NCBI GenBank assembly: GCA_000697665.1
Contig: KL197713.1
Span: 956,593-1,020,592, forward strand
DNA: 64,000 nucleotides
Source: Jaapia argillacea MUCL 33604
Lineage: Eukaryota; Basidiomycota; Agaricomycetes; Jaapiales; Jaapiaceae
Reading direction: 5' to 3'
Shown here piece by piece: positions 59,776-64,000 of the stretch. Positions within the stretch are counted from its first letter, which is position 1, and each line of letters begins with the position of its first letter. The notes under the pieces were generated by a model that saw only the letters and a program-made list of their open reading frames with translations, was not told the origin of the DNA and did not search any database. Made by a program: the position numbers and the translations under genes.

Positions 59776-62700
59776 ATGCTGAGCCACGAGAAATTGACGA
59801 GTTCGCCCTGGAAGGGCAAGGTGAAAGACGGCGTGAACTGGTCATTGGGTTGGTGGGATGTATTTCAACTCGCAGAAAGGACCGAGACGTAAGTTTCTAC
59901 TCGGTACTTGTGATCTTCAAAATCAGGTAGATTGGACTGAAATGCAGGCCGCCAGTATGGTCTTCTTCATCGACTGTATTCACTCCGCATGCGACACAAC
60001 CCCTGGTCATTGGAAGGCTCTTCCCTTCTTCTCAACAATTCTTGATGCCCTCCCCGTCCTTGATCGCATCTTCACCAACCTCTTACGAACGCCCCAGCTT
60101 GATATCTCTTGCACCCAACGACCAGTGGCTATATGCCTACTTCCCTGGCAGGGACGGAGATGGCGTTGGGTGTCTTTGGAGGAGAGGCAACCAGGTCGAT
60201 GCTTGGAATATCAGAGAATGGTGGGGATTCGCTAGGGGCGCAGGAGTTGTGGCGGCTACATGGGCGGGGGCGCACCGAGAGGTTGGGATTTCCTCACTTC
60301 CTCATAGTTTGCTTTCATACTGAATTTCCTTAGTAGTGGATTCCCAGCAGTACTGGTTCAGCCTTTCGTTTACCCACCGTTGGGCCATCGACTCCGGTCA
60401 CAGATCCCACTTTGGTTCTTGTGACCCAGAACCATCAAATCAGCATCTGCTACATACGGTCCTACATCCCGTCGTTAAAAGTCTTAGCCTGCTCTCTGCT
60501 GCAGCCCAGTACAATGATGGACAGTGAGCCATCACATATCCCTGACTTGCACAATGGGCCAGGTGGTTCGAAGGTGTGCATCGCCGCTGCGATAGGCCTT
60601 ACGTACAACGGTATTTCGACCCTGGTAACAGAATCAATAGTCACTGATGATCTTGTTTGTGCAGACCCAACAATCCTTGTTGCGATGCGATCGCAGCTGG
60701 TCCCTTCCCCTCCTTCCAACCCGCCATACAGCGCAATGGATCTATCCCTCTCGCTGGAAATTCCCCAACAGCTTCCAGCCTCACAAGAGAGTCTCGCTAT
60801 CGAATGGGAGACATGGGGAGAACTCTCCACTATCGAGTTATGCGAAGTTCACCTTGACTTCGACGGGTTGCACCTGGGTTCGTATATTGCACCTTTTATA
60901 TCTCACTGGTCTTTGACGTTTGGCTGGTATCTCACAGGTTTAAGTACCAATCCTCTCCCTCCGATTCTCAACTCAGCACATCGCCTGACAAATCTGACCT
61001 TTATCGCCGCTCCCTCACCGTCGATATTCAGTTCAACGCCGCCTTCACCTCCTCCTGAGCAAGGCTCACCAAAGAGAGTGAAGGTCGAACACGCGGATAT
61101 CCAGGAACAAGAAGAAAGGGGGAGTTTATATCTTGCTGCTAGCTATCTTGATTTTGGTGACTGTGAGACCAGTTCCGTCATTGCTGTTGAAGGGAACTCA
61201 CCTATTCATAGTCTCTACCCTTCCAAAATCCGAGCTGGCTCTCTACGAGCTGTCCCGGAACACCACCTTGCCCAACTCTAGCCATCCCTCATGGGTGAGA
61301 GGTTTGGATATGCCCCCTTTGCGTTTCTAATTGGTCATATCTCAGTCCCACCAGCATCTTGGATCTCACTCGTTTGCGCCTAATATTCTCGCGTTTCTTT
61401 GTCCACTTCCCCCTTCCCCGGACGGTGCTGGTCTTCTCGCAGGTCTGTTCCGCCCATCTGGAACTGTTCCCAAAGAGAAATTATGTCGAAAAGAAGCCCC
61501 TGTCGGTGACCTGGTTTTGCTAAAATTGTAAGAACTTCTCTGTCCATCGCCTTTGCTGTAGCGTCTGATAAGTGCCCTTCAGTCCAGACCTGAGCGTTGA
61601 TCAAACATGGGAAGGATCCCCGATCCTCTGTCCATTGGATCAGTTGGGAAATTATCGTAAGAATTGTATTGCTGGTCCCTCCAGACTCATTTTTGAACAT
61701 CTTTGTAGTCCCCCACAATGCGATTCTCTCCTCGAATTATGCACTCATCTGCACAGCGTCATCCTCGGAGAGACCCCTTTCAATCCATCCTTTTCCTCGC
61801 CCTTCACCTCCGGGTGACTTCCTTGGTAAGAAGCTTGAGTAGTAGATTCAAGAATATCGAACTAACCGAATCAACCCTCACAGCGCCTTCACGCCCACCT
61901 ACCTCCCACCTAACCACAGCCTTGCTTTCGGCAATTCATTCGCGCACGACGCCATCCGATGTTATCTATCATTTATCTCTACCAACTACTCCTCTAAGGC
62001 TGGTCGAAGAGACGTTGTACGAAGCCCTGACATCTTTTGACTCGGGGGACAACGGGCTACCCGGCATGTGGATCCACGAGCTACTTGGGGTCGCTGTGGA
62101 GACATATCGGTATGCAAATGACTGACTTTTCCATCTGGGAAGCTTCAGCTGATACTCAGCACAGCACGAGATCCCAAGCAGTCAAGGATTCGTCTGAAAA
62201 GGAAGACCTCAATGCTCGCTGGCAGATCGCTCATGATGCATGCTCTGTGGTGGCTTGCAATAGTGCCTTTGATGATTGCCGGGAAGGCGATGGCTATGAT
62301 TTAGGTGAGTGACTTGAGCATGAATGAATGAGCAGTCAATCGAACAATCCTACAGAAGCAGTTTGGCAGCTCATTGGGCTGTGCCGTTGGTCCGTCGATT
62401 TTGTGGAGAAGTTGATGAAAGCGTGCATTCTGGTCGAGGACTCTCCCCTCATTGACCTGTTGAAAAGCGATGATTCCGAGGATTTGTTTGGTTCAACACC
62501 ACGTCAGTCCCGCCCTTCTACACCCCATTCGGTGTTGACACGCATCTACGTATTCTAGCTTCACCTGTGTCCGGACACCCTCAGCGTCCGCCACCTTTGA
62601 TTCCTGCCGCGCTCCTTCACCTGATTCACCCTTATACACTTCACAATCTCCAGAAGCTTCTTTCCCATGTTAAAAGATTTCGGGCATTCTTGAACTCTTT

Positions 62701-63258
62701 ATCAGCGAGTGGGGAGAATGCCCATATCGCTCGGAATCTTCTCCTGGACATGTTCGCCTGCGCAGGTGTGGATGTCACAATCCTGGAGGATGTACTCAGC
62801 GAAACCGCAGAATTTCCGATATTTTCAGACAGTAGGCACTCTCCGTCCCATCTTCGTGATCACCCAACTGAGGACATCATCCAGCGGAACAACTCCGAAG
62901 AGCGTTGGTGTCATGTCAACCGCTACCCACCCTCGGGACTCCATTACAGAAATTGATCCACCGGATCGTCATTTCGGACGCCATCGATAGGCCCAAACTC
63001 TTCATCAAACCGACTGAATTAATTGACAGCCTTGCGTCCTTGTCAATGGCCAACCAGCCTACCAAAGAAAAAGATACCGATGTGGTGTCCAAAGAAGACC
63101 TTCTCCATGGACTTGGACTAAACTGTCTACGATGTAAGGGTCGGTGTCAGATTGGAACAACTCTGAAGGTGGGTGGGCGTGTCTCCGAAAAGTGGTTGGG
63201 CTGGGAAAGGATCTGGAAGGTGGGATGCATATGCGGGGGCTTGTGGTCCAATGTGTAG
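59776..63258 (+). CDS. MED16: Mediator complex subunit 16 (Med16/Sin4)
   Basis: Med16 is a tail-module subunit of Mediator that receives signals from activators. The start MLSHEKLTSSPWKGKVKDGV, then NWSLGWWDVFQLAERTETPP (after an intron at 59890-59950), opens a WD-like N-terminal region. Family signatures are SLISLAPNDQWLYAYFPGRD, GVGCLWRRGNQVDAWNIREW and WGFARGAGVVAATWAGAHRE. Middle parts include GSKVCIAAAIGLTYNGISTL and SLEIPQQLPASQESLAIEWE. Later blocks are NILAFLCPLPPSPDGAGLLA, EAVWQLIGLCRWSVDFVEKL and PLIPAALLHLIHPYTLHNLQ. The C-terminal zinc-binding-like motif LNCLRCKGRCQIG, LGWERIWKVGCICGGLW ends the protein. Ten or more introns, some hard to place (61250-61850). Upstream in-frame exons near 59590 are possible. 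Confidence 0.86.
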
Positions 63259-63359
63259 CCTGCATCGACGACTCAAATACGTACAAGATACCGTTACCTC
63301 GAACACTACCAGCTGCTGAGCACGAACAGAGGGTGGAAGGGGTGCAGACCGCAACATTT

Positions 63360-64000
63360 TCAGAGCCTAGCTTTGCAGATCCGCCCCTCTCCTGTGCCGA
63401 CGAGGTACCACCTAGTGGCATCTGTGATTTCACCTAGCCATTCCTTCACGATTCCTTCGTCATAAACATTGTCATCCCAGAAAATCCCAAAATGGAGTTG
63501 CTTTCCAGAGGTTGAAGCTCCCAGGTACAGTTCCGTGGGGCGGCAGTGAAGCAGAGTCGTGGATGACTGGATGGTAATGACTGGTGCATTTCCCTTGGTA
63601 AGGGGATTAGTCTCAGGGTGTGGGTTACCTGTAAGTTGAGATGAAGTGAATGAAAGGGTTTTGTGGCGAGTGGAAAGGGGATGACTCGGCGGGAGAGGAT
63701 ACTCTGGAGGGAGGACGGCGTCAAGCTGTTAATTATCTTATGAGTCCGAGAAATCTACTGTCGAGAGGGACGCAGAAATTACATTGCCGATGGATGACCC
63801 GCCATGGGACGTAACGAGGCCTCCAACCATTTCGTTTACTATTTCCGCCTCTTGTGGGGTCTGGGAGACGCCAGGTTTTTTCATCTCCCGCCATCGCATA
63901 GCAGCACTTCTGGCCCGGTCGATTCGAAGGTGTATGCGAGCACTGGCGCTCTCTAAGAATAAGGGATGTCGTATGATGTGAATGGTTTGCCGCTTCACCA
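63360..64000 (-). CDS. 3' part of an unknown gene (runs off the window)
   Basis: The minus-strand frame enters from the right edge with LESASARIHLRIDRARSAAM, then EAEIVNEMVGGLVTSHGGSS and IGN. Introns at about 63731-63790 and 63600-63632 join it to LDAVLPPEYPLPPSHPLSTR, HKTLSFTSSQLT, then GNAPVITIQSSTTLLHCRPT. The C-terminal part reads ASTSGKQLHFGIFWDDNVYD, EGIVKEWLGEITDATRWYLV and ends GRICKARL. Frames agree across two clean introns, so a real gene is likely, but I do not recognise the family and the N-terminal part is outside. It converges with MED16, with about 100 bp between stops. Confidence 0.6.

Overview
The window is nuclear DNA from a filamentous basidiomycete fungus, most likely an Agaricomycete. 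The evidence is short introns (mostly about 50-60 nt) with GT..AG ends, very small exons, and tight gene packing on both strands. The families also fit: an SKG6-like signal-peptide/one-TM protein, a DUF7918-type protein, CE16-type esterases and tandem F-box paralogues. No rRNA, tRNA, CRISPR array or recognisable transposon was seen. Every model was spliced by eye from the raw sequence, so outer ends are firmer than internal junctions.

Layout. 0.7-10 kb: SCAMP membrane-traffic protein, poly(A)-binding protein, SAGA subunit SPT8 and signal-recognition-particle GTPase SRP54; the last two diverge from a gap of only 53 bp. 10-20 kb: an ALDH3-type aldehyde dehydrogenase, a small multi-pass membrane protein, the large elongation factor SPT6, a RIB2-like deaminase and a 73-aa membrane protein. 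20-28 kb: the NatB auxiliary subunit NAA25, the replication protein A subunit RPA2, and directly downstream a second, strongly diverged RPA2-like gene. 28-40 kb: a GDSL/SGNH esterase, a DUF7918 protein, an APE1-type AP endonuclease, the deubiquitinase OTU1, an ESCRT-III CHMP7-like protein and a tandem pair of aldo-keto reductases, one with a mitochondrial-like presequence. 40-51 kb: a signal-peptide/TM protein, ribosomal protein L7, two tandem F-box paralogues, an unknown protein and a LisH-CTLH-CRA protein. 51-64 kb: a PQ-loop transporter, the GYF splicing protein LIN1/CD2BP2, a small tail-anchored-looking protein, a 2.9-kb stretch with no recognised gene, proteasome assembly chaperone 3, Mediator subunit MED16 and the 3' part of an unknown gene.

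Most genes are single-copy housekeeping genes: transcription (SPT8, SPT6, MED16), RNA and translation (PAB1, RPL7, LIN1, SRP54), DNA maintenance (RPA2, APE1) and protein fate (OTU1, NAA25, PAC3, CHMP7). There is no sign of a metabolic cluster. The most unusual item is the tandem RPA2 paralogue at 26.1-28.0 kb, which keeps both conserved ends of RPA32 but carries a long acidic, serine/proline-rich insert with an internal duplication. Other points of interest are a four-base first exon that holds the SCAMP start codon, a uORF whose stop overlaps the upstream APE1 start, and a phased A-tract series upstream of the poly(A)-binding protein gene.
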